Positions 21,606 to 33,082 of a DNA stretch of 64,000 nt are shown here, one piece after another. The notes under the pieces were generated by a model that made no database searches, was not told the origin of the DNA, and saw only the letters and a list, made by a program, of their open reading frames with translations. How positions within the stretch are numbered: position 1 is the stretch's first letter; every line of letters starts with the position of its first letter. Source of the stretch: Flammula alnicola (taxonomy: Eukaryota; Basidiomycota; Agaricomycetes; Agaricales; Strophariaceae); contig JADNRV010000207.1 in NCBI GenBank assembly GCA_015499995.1, positions 20,771 to 84,770 of the forward strand. The letters run 5' to 3'. The translations under genes and the position numbers were made by a program.

Positions 21606-24605
21606 ATGTTCTCAAAGCTTAAACTGCTGCGCTTCGCGGCGTGTGTGGCGTTTGCTGCGCTCGGCCGTGTGCGGGGCGATCTGGCTATATACACTGACAA
21701 CGCGCTTGCTCAGGGATGGGAGAACTGGAGCTGGAGCAGCGACATCAACTTTGCGGCCACGGACGAATTTGCGGGGGCCAGTGGGTCCTCGATCTCTGTC
21801 AACTCGTCGGCGTACGCTGCGTTGTCCGTCAAGCTCGAGGGCACTTTCCCTGGTTATGCAGGTCTTCGCTTCGACATTGCGGTATGTACTTGGCATTTTC
21901 TCTTCTTTTTTTTTCAATGCGCCTGTGCTCAAGTTCTTTCTTTCTTGCTTTGTAGGGCGTCCAACCTGATCTCACGATTTTTATACAATCCACTGGAGAC
22001 AATGATCAGTCCCCTTCCATTGCGCTTTCTGACATCAGCAAGACTGTCGTCGACGGCACATTCTCATCTCTTTTGATCAACTTCAATGATCTTCCTGCTA
22101 CTGGTGCTCAGATAGTAAGTTTATCACTTTTTCGTAAAATTTTAGGCGGCTTCTAAGGAATTATATGTAGTCGGGAAATGACACCTGGGACCGGTTGACT
22201 TTCCAGGCGGGAGGAAATGGCGCCTTCGTAAGTGATATAGATTCAGTGCAATATTTAGATTTCACTCAATGTTTCTGATAGTATCACATCGATAATATTG
22301 TCCTCGTCAACGTGGGCCTTTTTTCTCTCTAGCCGAGTTCAGAAGAACCAAAACTTATTTTGCAGGAAATCGTGATTCCTCCTCTATTCCTCAGTGCCGA
22401 GCCACTTGCAAATGATATTATTGCCGTAACCACTCAAGGAGCTGTCGACTTGACCGACATCCATGTTGCGCTCAACGGCCAGGTATGCTATTTGTTTAGA
22501 ATGTTGAGCACCAGCGTCCTGTTTTAACCCGTATGCATTTCAAAGGCTGTCAATATTCTGAACAGTACGACTTACGTTCCGGTCGACACTCCGTCCAACA
22601 GTATCACCTACTTGAACCTGGGGTCTCCCTTCCAACAGGGTAACCTCTCTATCACAGCTGGCAACGCAACTTTCGCCTACAGCTTGCCTGCTGTACAATA
22701 TGGAAGGTAATACAAATCTCGAGACATCCACGTCTGAGAGACGAAATCCTGACTAAACCTATGTAGCATCGTGCAACAAGTCAGCACCCCCATCAATCCT
22801 CATATCTACGGTGTCAATTTCCCAACGTCGGCAAGTTACATCCAGCATCTAGGCGTTACCATTTCCCGCTGGGGTGGAAATGCTGTTACAGCATACAACC
22901 CTTTCGGAGGCTTCACGAACGCTGGAAATGATTGGTACTTCGAGAACCGTGCTAATGATGATGCCGATGACTGGATTGGATGGGTCCAAGGCGCTGGGTC
23001 TGATACTTTGGTTACCGTTCCTGCGTAAGTCTCTGCGACGAATAATGATTTATGGCAACTGATGAGATGGTTATATTGTAGCCTCGACTGGGTATCGAAG
23101 GATGCTACATCTTACTCTTATCCAGCATCGGTTTATCCAGGTTCGTATTTTCTCTGTTCTCTTCGTTTTGATGCTAATGCATCATCGTGCAGACCAGACG
23201 GGTTTTGACCCATACAATAGCGACGCTGGTAGCGGACTGTTCACTAACGGATCCTATGTCACTCCCGTACCGAACCAGAGCAACGTTTACGTTCCCTGGA
23301 ATACCACCGCTGCCAAGCAGTGGCTCACGGGCCTTCAGAACAAGCCTTTCATGGTATCCATTGACAATGAGATCGAGATTGCCAGCAACACTCACCAGGA
23401 CATGCATCCAGCGTGAGTATCGATTGCATTAAGATAATAACCCTTCCCTTATTGAACATTTGTAGTCCAATGGACTACGACGAAGAACTTGCCCGCGTAA
23501 TCAGCTTTGGGACAATGATCAAGGAAGCTCTTCCAGATACATTGCTTGTCGCTCCTTCCACTTGCTCATGGTGGTATTGTAAGCTATATATTTTGCATCT
23601 GCCCTTGGATAGGATTCTCAAGAGTGATGTAGATTGGACCAGCGAAGTCGGCTACACCGATAACGCAGCGCATTATAACATCGACTTCCTTCCGTGGTTC
23701 CTCATGCAGATGAAACAGCACGATAACACGACTGGCCAGAGGCTCCTTGACTACCTCGACATTCATTATTACTTCCAGCCGGATACTAGTGCTAACGATG
23801 CTGCCGCAAAGGCCTTGAGACTGAGGATGACCCGTAGTCTCTGGGTACGACGCCTTTTTCTATGCCTCTGGAAATTTCTCCGTCTAAAGGCCGAGTTTAC
23901 AGGACACAGGATACGTTGATGAATCATGGGTCGGAACCTCGCCACAGAACCACCAATGGAACCCGACATCCGTCAATCTCATTCCGCGATTCAAGACGCT
24001 CATTGCCCAGAACTACCCGGGAACTAAACTGTCTGTCAGTGAATGGAGCTCGACGGACGACACCGATATCACTGGCGGTCTGGTCACTGTAGACGCTCTT
24101 GGAATCTTTGGTAGATACCAACTTGACAGCGCGACTTACTGGGCGACTCCGGACGAACTGGGTCCTATAGGATTGGCATATTGGCTGTACCGAGGGTAAG
24201 CGATGGCCAGTTGAGTTCTCTTGACGTTTTACCCTACAATTTTTTTTTTCAGATACGGGACTCATTTCGGAAGCTCGAGCGCTCAAGTCAACCTCGCTTC
24301 TCCCAACCCGGATACCCAGGGTGTTTACGCCGGAACAGAGAACGGCAAACTCACTCTCGTTATCGTCAACAAGAACTCTGATACCCCGATTTCTTTCTAT
24401 CTTGCGAACGTCCCGACTGGCACGTACTTCATTCGTCATTTCGGTGGTCAGGCCGGTGTAGCCAAGTGGCAGGTAAGATTCTGTAACCCCACTCCATTAC
24501 TTCAATGCATACTTACATATTCCGCCCCAGACTACCATCACTTTGAAGCAAAACACCTATACTGTTGTTCCTGCTTACACAGCTCTTTTCCTTCAACAAC
24601 AGTAG
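21606..24605 (+). CDS. secreted endo-beta-glucanase / xyloglucanase, GH44
   Basis: The ATG at 21606 opens a signal peptide (MFSKLKLLRFAACVAFAALGRVRG). An N-terminal beta-sandwich (about 90-200 residues, SGNDTWDRLTFQAGG) precedes the catalytic barrel. GH44 landmarks are ISRWGGNAVTAYN, NDWYFENR, SIDNEIEIASNTHQDMHP (acid/base Glu region), TCSWWYYWTSEVGYTDNAAH, YLDIHYY and LSVSEWSSTDD (nucleophile Glu region). The C-terminal beta domain ends TITLKQNTYTVVPAYTALFLQQQ. More than ten short introns are required; one of them uses the 5' site GTTCGT. GH44 enzymes act on beta-1,4-glucans including xyloglucan; the exact substrate is unknown. The next gene is a glyoxal oxidase on the same strand, 322 bases away. 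Confidence 0.9.
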
Positions 24606-24927
24606 ACACCTGAGGGCTTTGGTATCTATCCATCTACTTATCTATATTTCTGTAGGTAAAAAAAAAAAACGAAACGCTGGGATTCTTATTTTCGCTAGAC
24701 ATCATAAGGTACCTGGAAAGCCGTTTTAATAGAACTGGTGTTTCCTTTAGCCTTAGTAACAGAATATTTTTTCTCTGTCATGAAAAATGTGCTTTATTTT
24801 GCGCAAGCGCGCTGTAAGGCTCGGTGGCTGTGCTGGAGACCAAAGCGGAAGCGATGCTCCCCATCTCACGTCACGTCCATATACTCGAACTAACATTGGT
24901 TTCTTCAAGCCTTACACTTTTTGTTAA
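24606..24927. other. short intergenic region between GH44 and glyoxal oxidase
   Basis: This contains the GH44 3' end, a poly-A run near 24660 and the promoter of the oxidase gene. Nothing else is visible. Confidence 0.5.
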
Positions 24928-27371
24928 ATGCGGCTCGGAAGCCCGCCCTCTCTATGTATTCTTCTGGTGTTGCTCTCTCTCGTGGCGAATATTCGCGCTG
25001 CCAAAGTGCCTGCTTGGAATGGACATACGACACCAGGATCAGTAAGACTCGCGTCGTTCACGCCATACTACGTCCCGCCCGGAGCGAAAAGCTATGACTC
25101 GACCTCACCTTTGATTTCTTACAAAGGGACATGGACGGACCAGTACTCTACCGCTTATGTTGGAAAATCGCTCCGTTCAACAAAGGAACCAAATGCCGAG
25201 GTCTCTTTCACTTTCACTGGTACTGGCATAGAGTGGTTCGGTAATATGGATAAATTTCATGGACTGGCTGTTGTCATGATTGACGGTAAACCTGTGGAGG
25301 AAGTTGACACGTACAGCGATCGCGTAGTTCCTCTCAAGCAACAGAGGATATTCTGGAAGTTCGATCTTAATCTGGCCTCACATACTATCAAGATTGTGAA
25401 CACCGCCAAACGACCTGGCTCTACTAGGAACACTGTCATTGACTTGGATGCTTTTATTGTCACTAGAGGCTCTTCTGCAATCGCGTCTCGGAAAAGCAAG
25501 GACGATCCTACGTCTTCTTCTGTGCGGGTCTCAAAGGATACTCGGGCGTCCTCAGAGTGGACGCTAACGCAGAAGGGTACAACTGGGGTCCATGCTATGC
25601 AATTGACGATTATTTCGCCCACACATGCTTTGATTGTCGACAAAGTCGAACACAACCCTATCACGATAGACGGCCACCCAGCGTGGGCAGCGCTGTACAA
25701 CCTGGAAAACGACTCCATCAAGCCTCTCAAGATGCAGTCCAATTCGTTCTGCGCTGGCGGCACATTTCTGGGGAATGGGACACTCATCAACGTCGGAGGG
25801 AATCCAGTCGTGGAGACCTTTACCTCGGCGGCAGATTTTGGCGACTTGGACGGACTGCAGGCTATTCGGATATTCGAGCCCTGCGACTCCTCTTCGGTGG
25901 AAAAGTGCGAAATGCACGAAAATCATGCGCGTATCCGGATGGCTAGTCCTCGGTGGTATAACACCGTTATCCGCATCAGCGATGGCAGCGCCATGATTAT
26001 TGGCGGGTCCAAGAAAGGCGGCTGGATGAACAATGCCACAGTCAATAATCCCACTCTCGAATATTATCCTCCCAAGGACATCCATGGATCCAACGGAATG
26101 CCAATCCCGCTGCCTTTCCTGGTGAAGACCTTGCACTCGAACCTTTTTCCGATCGCTTTTTTTCTTCCCGACGGGAAAGTCTTTATGGCTGCCAATCAAG
26201 ATGCAATGATATACGACTGGAAGACGAACACGGAGCAATACCTACCTCAAATCCCAAACAATGTACGCGTAACCTATCCCATGACAGGCACAGGTCTCTT
26301 GCTGCCCCTGTCGCCAGACAACGACTATACTCCAGAAATCCTTCTATGCGGTGGCTCTACCGTGGACGATACGACCCCAGGCTATGAGATTTCATCTCAA
26401 AATCCTGCGTCATCTCAGTGTTCTCGTATGGTCTTGAACGAGGAAGGTATCAAGGCTGGGTGGCATGTCGAGTATATGCCTCAAGCTCGTGTCATGCCCG
26501 ACGCCGTCCTTCTTCCCACAGGCAAAGTGCTGGTTGTAAATGGCGGCGCATCTGGAATATCAGGCTACGGCAACGTTATCGATCAAGTAGGCGCATCCAA
26601 CGCTGATAACCCGGTGTTGACGCCCGTGCTGTACGACCCAGCAGCTCCATCAGGACAACGCTTCTCTTCTGATGGTTTGCCGAGCAGCTCGATTCCGCGT
26701 TTGTATCATAGTGTGGCGACCTTGACACCGGCAGGAAATGTCATGATCGCGGGCAGCAATCCGAACCTTGACCGAAGCGAAGTTAAGTATGGGACCGAAT
26801 ACCGTGTCGAATGGCTGAGCCCGCCTTATATGTCGCAGGAGCGACCTAAGATTACGAACATGGTGTCAAAAGTAGATTTCGACGAAAGCTTCAAGTTGAA
26901 TATCAAGGTACCCAGTGGCAGCAGCGACAACGTTCAAGGTGAATAAACCAGTTCGTTCGGAAATCACCTGTGCGGTTAATATTTTCTTCTGCATCGCTCC
27001 TAGTTGCTCTGATGGACTTGGGCTACGTAACGCATGCCGTTCACGCCAACTCACGCTTGGTCTATCTGAAAGTGACGTCATCTCAGAAAGACGAGCTCAC
27101 TGTGCGAGGCCCTCCGAACGGCAACGTCTATCCTCCTGGCCCAGGATGGTTGTACCTTGTCGTCAATGGTGTTGCCAGTGAGGGCAAAAAGGTCATGATA
27201 GGCAGCGGGAAAGGACCGACGGTCGATGAAGCAGCTATCCGCAAGTTCGTATTCCTTATCCTTTCATAATATTTTCGTGATGCTCATATTCGTCAAAGTG
27301 TGCTCGACAACTCTGCTGTAGATCAGTACGAGATTTCCAAAGGAAAGACGGCAGACGATGGCTCCGAGTAA
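24928..27371 (+). CDS. glyoxal oxidase (copper radical oxidase, AA5) with extra N-terminal domain
   Basis: This is an extracellular oxidase expected to turn aldehydes into acids while releasing H2O2 for peroxidases. A signal peptide ends near residue 24. Residues about 40-185 form a beta-sandwich-like domain (SYKGTWTDQYSTAY, FTFTGTGIEWFGN, VVMIDGKPVEEVDTYSD, LASHTIKIVNT) not usual in simple glyoxal oxidases. The AA5 part starts near residue 210. The expected cofactor residues are present: Cys275 (SFCAGGTF), Tyr344 (RWYNT), Tyr547 (SGYGN), His594 (LYHSV) and a His in DLGYVTHA after the intron at about 26940-27002. A second intron with 5' site GTTCGT (27246 to about 27300) gives an end at 27371; without it the frame stops at 27269. 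The long first exon (about 670 codons) without introns is unusual for this window. Confidence 0.9.
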
Positions 27372-27685
27372 CACACGTAGATCACCACAGGACGCTTTCT
27401 TTTCGGAGTTTTCCATGATTCTGGCGTGTTTTAGCCTGGCGAAATTTATATTGTATCATTCGAACTACAAGCTCTATCATACATTTCGTGCTATTATTCG
27501 TATTCTACTATCTACTATCCCGCATGATTATTCCCGAGACTTAATGCATATCCTATTTTGATTTGTCGAACTTATTTCAGTGCGATTTCTGCGGCTGAGC
27601 CTAGAAAAAGATTTAAAAAGAGTCTAATATTGCCAGGGCAATTCAAAAATCACATAGATCCGATGTACAAACGATGTCGATAAAA
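27372..27685. other. convergent 3' intergenic region
   Basis: AT-rich spacer between the converging 3' ends of the glyoxal oxidase and PNO1 genes. No feature recognised. Confidence 0.5.
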
Positions 27686-28755
27686 CTACAATGCGCGCTG
27701 CTTCATTCTGCTGCTCACAGTTCTTAGACCAGCATAGACTTTCCCTGGTGGCGATCCAAGAATGAGGGACACGAGAGCATCGCGAGCGATCTTGATGTTT
27801 TGGAAGGAACCCATGATATGGATTTTTCTATGATAATGTCTATGAGGCAGGCAATAAAAACTCTTGAGACATAAGACATACGTGTCGGCAAGAACAATCC
27901 GAGTGCGACTGGTGTTTTCAATTGTGAATTTTGTCTTTCCATCTTGTCCGGCAATGCGACCGATTGCTCGTGAAAGATGATCGCCGTGTAGCGTTTTGAC
28001 GTCCTTAATCTCGAATGAATCAAGATATAAATCATCCAATCGTAATAGAGCGATGGCATCCTGGAATATACACCTGAAGTTAAAAAGTGTTAGGTATTTA
28101 TTTCGTAAATCACTGACGTTAACATCGAATCCCAATGCATATGCCTTGACGAAATCGGCACCCTTTTGGATAGCACCGATGTCCTTGGTATGTTTTGACG
28201 TCTGAAAAGAGACGACACTTTAACTAACGAAACAGGATCAAAGGAAAGATGATATCGCACCCTGATCTCCACACATCTTCGTTGCACGTTCATCCGCACC
28301 TGCAGTCCAAGGATCTCCGTCAAAGGACCAAATATATGCAGCCAATCCTTTTTAAGCGGGGTCATCCGGTGTGGGGGTATAGGTATCCGCCTCATTTCCG
28401 ATTTGAGGGTGGTTTTTTCAGCACCTGGGGTGACAGGAGGGAATGCAGGTGCGGCGCTCGCTGAGGGTGCTAGTGATGTAGGATCTGTATCAATCATCAA
28501 TTCGTCGTCGTCGTCGTCCTTGGTCGCTTGCGTGATCTTCGTCCCTGAATCATCGAAAGACATTCCGCCATCGTGGGCCTCGGTATCGAAAGACATTTCT
28601 TCGTCTACGCCATTTTCGTGATGCTGGGATGAGGAGGGATCAGATGGGAATGCGTGCGAAGGGTTCTTGCGGGTTATTTTTCTTCTATTTTTCTTGGCCT
28701 TCGTCGATGAGCTCGACGCGGCCGGAGTGCTCGTTGGCATGTGGGAGACGACCAT
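27686..28755 (-). CDS. PNO1: pre-40S assembly factor, KH domain (PNO1/DIM2)
   Basis: This nucleolar RNA-binding protein acts with NOB1 and DIM1 in small-subunit maturation. Conserved segments are [164 protein letters not shown] in pieces across five exons. The KH GxxG-type segment is degenerate (GQDG), as in the family. The start is the ATG at 28755. The first ~110 residues are acidic and low-complexity. The stop TAG is at 27686. Confidence 0.95.
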
Positions 28756-28860
28756 GATATCCTCCAAGTTTTGGCTTTTTGATCTTTCAATTTGGTTTGG
28801 AGAGAAGACCAAAAATTATGAGCTGTCACGCTGTGTCACATTCTGGAATGCAGCATGAGG

Positions 28861-29984
28861 CCCAGTGAAAGTCGGGTCTGAGCTGATCTGCTGATATCAG
28901 ATCTCCGCTGAGAATCCAGACAAACTCAGCAGATCCCCATTTTTGGCCGTTCTGCAGATTTTTTCTGTGATTTTCTGCTTGAATTCTCGTTGAATTCTGT
29001 GCCCTGCTGTAGGTAATCTATTAATACACCAGCTACAATTCTGCTCACAGAATTTTCTGCGCTCGTATGCTTATATCGGCGGAGGTATGAGGAAATATGT
29101 ATTGATTACAGGTATCTATGTATACAGTGTTCACCGTACATACTCTGCATTCTCGCCCTCCTACGTACTCTCCAGAGTCCCTAGTAACACTTTCTAAACC
29201 GAAATTTGATAGTACTAAAAAGCAAGGATATATAAGTGAGTTGCTATTCCGACTATAAAACAACATGAAGAAAAAACTGCACCTCGGTAGATGCTGTCAT
29301 CACAGTGAGACACATCAGGCTACGTAGAGAACGGGATACATATAAAGTCAGTAATTCTGGAGGTAAAGTAACGAAAGGTCGGACTCACGGTCATTGAAGT
29401 TGGGAATTGTTAAAAAATGCGCATATATTTACTTTCTGAAGGCTGTTTGTCCAGAATAATAAGGTTAGACATGTTTAAAACAAGAAACGGATAGAGTGTA
29501 CGATGTGCAGTTCATTGAAATATACCGGAAAGGAATGTTGAATGGAACAGACGGTGTTGAATTTGTAGCCGTGCACCCGAATATCGATTGTGACTGCGTT
29601 AATGGGGCGGGAGAAGGCGCTGGCGGATGATGCGAGGGAGGGACAACATGGGGGAAGGGAAGAAAGAAAGGAATGGGGACTTTGAAAAATTTGCTCGCTA
29701 TATATGAAGCGTACGTCCGTACGAGTGCGCTAGATGGACCTGGGACTGTTGCCTCAGGAGGAGTCAGGACTGAGTAGAAGAGCAAGGGAGTTGCGAGAGA
29801 AAATGGCAGCATCGACCATCTTCTTTCACAACTTGAATTTCATTTGAATTTGGAACTCAGATCAGTATCGGAGTCACTGGGATACTGCGCCGAGCTGCAA
29901 AGCGCAGAGAAACACATCTATTCGCAGACTGGCTCATGAATCGCCTATTTAGCCCAGATTTGCTCAGACCCGACTTTCACTGGG
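28861..29984. mobile_element. inverted-repeat DNA transposon (non-autonomous) with target duplication
   Basis: The element starts CCCAGTGAAAGTCGGGTCTG at 28861 and ends with its reverse complement at 29984; the inverted repeat is about 23 bases. CATGAGG is directly repeated immediately outside both ends (28854-28860 and 29985-29991). The CAGTG-like end and the 7-8 base duplication fit the hAT superfamily best. The 1.1 kb interior has no transposase-like ORF, so it depends on an enzyme encoded elsewhere. Confidence 0.75.
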
Positions 29985-30118
29985 CATGAGGCCTAGGGCT
30001 GAGCGCGGGTGCACCCACAGGTATTTTGCGGGTAGTGGTATTTACCTTGTAGCCCCGAATTTTCTGAAAATTTTGCAATTTCTTTGGTGCAAATCCATTG
30101 AGAACTGACTGAGTTATA

Positions 30119-30143
30119 GTCGGGTCACCCGACTTTCACTGGG
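30119..30143. repeat. solo copy of the CCCAGTGAAAGTCGGGT terminal repeat
   Basis: The right-end sequence of the element at 28861-29984 recurs here in the same orientation as its right end. It is followed by CATGATGCC, similar to the flank of the complete copy (CATGAGGCC). It also forms a small hairpin, GTCGGGT/ACCCGAC. It is probably the remnant of a second insertion. Confidence 0.6.
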
Positions 30144-30751
30144 CATGATGCCTCATAAATGGGCTATCCGCCGATGACAGAATCTCTAATGTTTGCTCAG
30201 TACCGGACCTATATGTACACGTCGGATTAAATTCCAAACCACCCTCACCGTGCCGTCCGTGACAACCTTTGGTCCAACCGCGATCCGCGAACAGCCTGCA
30301 ATGTAGCTACAGATACCCAATCACAATACACGACTAGCGACCATCGTTGAAACAACCTAAAGCATTCAAAACTAAATTGCGGAAATCCATGTGGCTCAGG
30401 GGATCCAGCGCGTTAGTCCCTGTTAGTCCCCCCTGACATGGAATAGTCATTTAAATTTCGTATCAAACAAGGTAATGCGGATTGTTTTCACTGGGAGTCA
30501 GAGTCCGTACATATCATGTATTTCGATACATCCATTAATATTGTATTATAGTCACAGTAGAGAATGAGTGTTATATTGCTCTGACATGGAGGTTAAACGT
30601 TAAATCTTGACGGCATACGGGGGTATCTTCATTTGGGTGTCGACATGCAAGTAAGTATGTTTCTTCAGGTTACTTTCTTTATCTTCGTGAATATCATGTC
30701 TATTGGATCGAAAAAGGTCAACCAGAGCCACGGGAAAATGTCAAAACGCAC

Positions 30752-30937
30752 TTACAATTCGCAGAGGTGAGCCTTGATATCGACATTTTCAGTTGGCAAA
30801 TACTGATTACAGTGACGACATCGACAACGCAGTTGCCGCAATCTTTGGCTCGCTTTTGTTTCGTATTCTCGGACTTTGGCAAGGTCTGCCTCGTCAGTAA
30901 GTAAGCGCCAACCCACTGTGCACCCCAGATCCGGCAT
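30752..30937 (-). CDS. short ORF with Cys/His pattern, possible gene fragment
   Basis: A 61-codon ORF starts with ATG and reads like real protein: acidic/basic helix (EADLAKVREYETKASQRLRQL), then CRCRHCNQYLPTENVDIKAHLCEL. The last part has a CxxC..HxC spacing, and its stop overlaps a GTAAGT that could be a 5' splice site. Similar CxxC...H..C segments occur near the C-terminus of the F-box protein at 33083 (FKCHWCPDPISYPRVLMHSC). It may be a relic of such a gene. No full gene could be built around it. Confidence 0.25.
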   Translation of the reverse strand: MPDLGCTVGWRLLTDEADLAKVREYETKASQRLRQLRCRCRHCNQYLPTENVDIKAHLCEL

Positions 30938-31153
30938 TAATGACCAGTATATTGCCTGGTAAAGCAGTTAAATTTTACTCACCAAACCATGAAATATAAC
31001 CTGTTTACCTGTGCTCATACCCGAAAAACTGGTAGTCCCAATCTGGCAAAAAGTAGTGGAATGACCAGGCAATATTGCCGGCGTTTTGTCTCCCTTTACC
31101 AGTTACAACAGGTGATTTTTCTAACAGGCTTTCCAGGTAATTAAGCCTGTTAA

Positions 31154-32114
31154 TGTGTGAAATCAACTTTATTTCTGCTAGCAACGTTTGCGCACGGTAG
31201 CAGTATCGCTAGGGGTTACATCTCGGCGTGACCTAGGTAATACTCTAAGTGTCCGTAAATCATACCCGTTTCTCGTTTCGTCCCGTACCGCAATCCTAAT
31301 CAAGCCTTAGGGGGGCCAATTAAACCCCCGCAAGTTACCCACGAATCTATAACCTCCTGATCCCCGGAATAGTCCTGCCCCACACTGGAGGTGAATCCAC
31401 GGCCGCATTTACTCATCTCGGCTACGGGTGGCGTCCGACTTCCTACTTTTTTCGTGATTGCAGCCATACCTGCCATATTTGATTGACCAGGCCCCCGGTT
31501 CAGGTCCACAGGTGCACTGTGTAGGCTGCGGGGGACGGGGGCGCAGTTCGTCGCAGCTGCCTGATCATGATGGTCTTACGGGCTCAAGCCACGGGGAACT
31601 GGGACCCCATGGACTTACAGGGCACACCCGGAAACCGGGTGTTCACCGCGGTTGTCGGCTTGTCCTAGACAAAGACGGGGAAGCAAGTCCCAGTCCTTGC
31701 CCCAAAGGGTCGGCTCTGGCCGTCTCGCCACAAATCCAAATGATGCGTTCTCACACATCTCGCTTGCGCTCCTACTATTCCACCCTCTTGTACATATTTG
31801 GTATAACGGTGTGACCTTGTGACCTCCCAAATTTCCTTCCTGGCATACTACCTTTTCAGTAGTGAAGGAGAACCAGATGAACTTGATATCATAGGATGGG
31901 ACGTCTAGGTGTCTTGACCGGTCCCTTGAGACCAATCACGGCAGGACATGGCTGCCTTCCTAATGACGTTGCCCGTATGGTGAATCCCGGTGGCGTTGAA
32001 TTGTCACATGGTGTCTAAAGTGTTTTAACCATGCGACCAGCCAGGATCGAACTCTCGTCCAACCAAAGCCTAGGGTTTGACTCACGATGGTGCCCACTGT
32101 GCCACCGCGCCCCC
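31154..32114 (-). mobile_element. tRNA-headed SINE-like retroposon with 15-base target duplication
   Basis: AATTAAGCCTGTTAA is repeated exactly at 31139-31153 and 32115-32129, flanking a 961-base insert. Read on the minus strand the insert begins GGGGGCGCGGTGGCACAGTG. It holds a perfect Pol III A box (TGGCACAGTGG, 32094-32104) and B box (GTTCGATCC, 32044-32052) at tRNA-like spacing. It ends with AATAAA-containing sequence next to the duplication. No reverse-transcriptase frame is present. The body is long for a SINE. Its tail may derive from a partner LINE, which is inference. Confidence 0.75.
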
Positions 32115-33082
32115 AATTAAGCCTGTTAAACAGGTATATAGCTGGCATGTGGACAAACTGTAATTCTATGCTAATTTGCTCGAGGAACTAGCTATTTGAG
32201 CACATTCAATTTCCTTGTTTGACTGGAGAAAAAAACACCAAATCTGATTATTTTAACTGGGAATATTTATGCGGAAAAAACAGGTAAAATTGACTTGTTG
32301 GAATAGCTAATACATGTAGTTGGTATGTACAAAATAAACTAAGTAGTAGCTATGGATACAAGGTGAGGAAAGAATGAATTAGGTATGTACCACTTTCATA
32401 TGAAGAACCGAAGATGAAGAGGCTTACCCGGCCCACCTCGCCACCCCACAATGGACCCAGGACCATCTCCATCTCCATATCACAGTTGTCTGTATGGCGG
32501 GTTTCATTTGAATCATTTCTTGCATTTGAAGGATGTAGTAGTGCATGTGGGAGGATTTCTGCCAGTGATAGAATATGCTTGTTACAGTAGCGAAGCTGAA
32601 TCGATGGCGGTCGAAAGGATGAAAGACGATTAGTGAGGCTGACAGTGACGCGCGCTCATGTTAAAATGAAATCACGTGCTTGATTTAGGGTAGGATACTT
32701 GCACTTGAACAAAGTCGGAAGCGAAAATCCATTAAGGTACTTAGTACCCGTCTAGCGAGCATTCATAATTGCCAGTTAAAACCTGGTAAATAGAACTACT
32801 TAGAACTACTAGTTAATCTGGTAAATAAATTATGTGTTCATCCAGCAGAGGAAAATCACCCGTCTGACTGAATACCAGATAAAATCAAGTAAATAAAACC
32901 AGATTGGTGAAAAATAGGAAAGGCCTCGATAAATCCCAGCTAACCAGGCAATTGCGACTTTCTGCTAAATTGGCTGGGAATTTAGACCGGGTCTGGGGTC
33001 CACAGTGAACCGTTCTCTGTAGACGGATCCTCGAAGTGAACTTCTATGTCGTGAAGAATCTGGAAATGGATAAAACTTTAGT

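Larger units (their letters stand above)
28756..33082. other. gene-poor transposable-element island
   Basis: More than 4.3 kb lie between the PNO1 and F-box genes. The island holds an inverted-repeat element (28861-29984), a solo repeat end (30119-30143), a short zinc-finger-like ORF (30752-30937) and a tRNA-headed retroposon (31154-32114). AT-rich sequence with repeated CTGGTAAA-type motifs lies around 30940-31140 and 32760-32960. It is AT-richer than the flanking genes. Confidence 0.6.

Noticed and set aside
31458..31935. Open frames of about 106-118 codons inside the retroposon
   Set aside because: They overlap on opposite strands, contain no reverse-transcriptase or other motif and are probably chance frames in a GC-rich element body.
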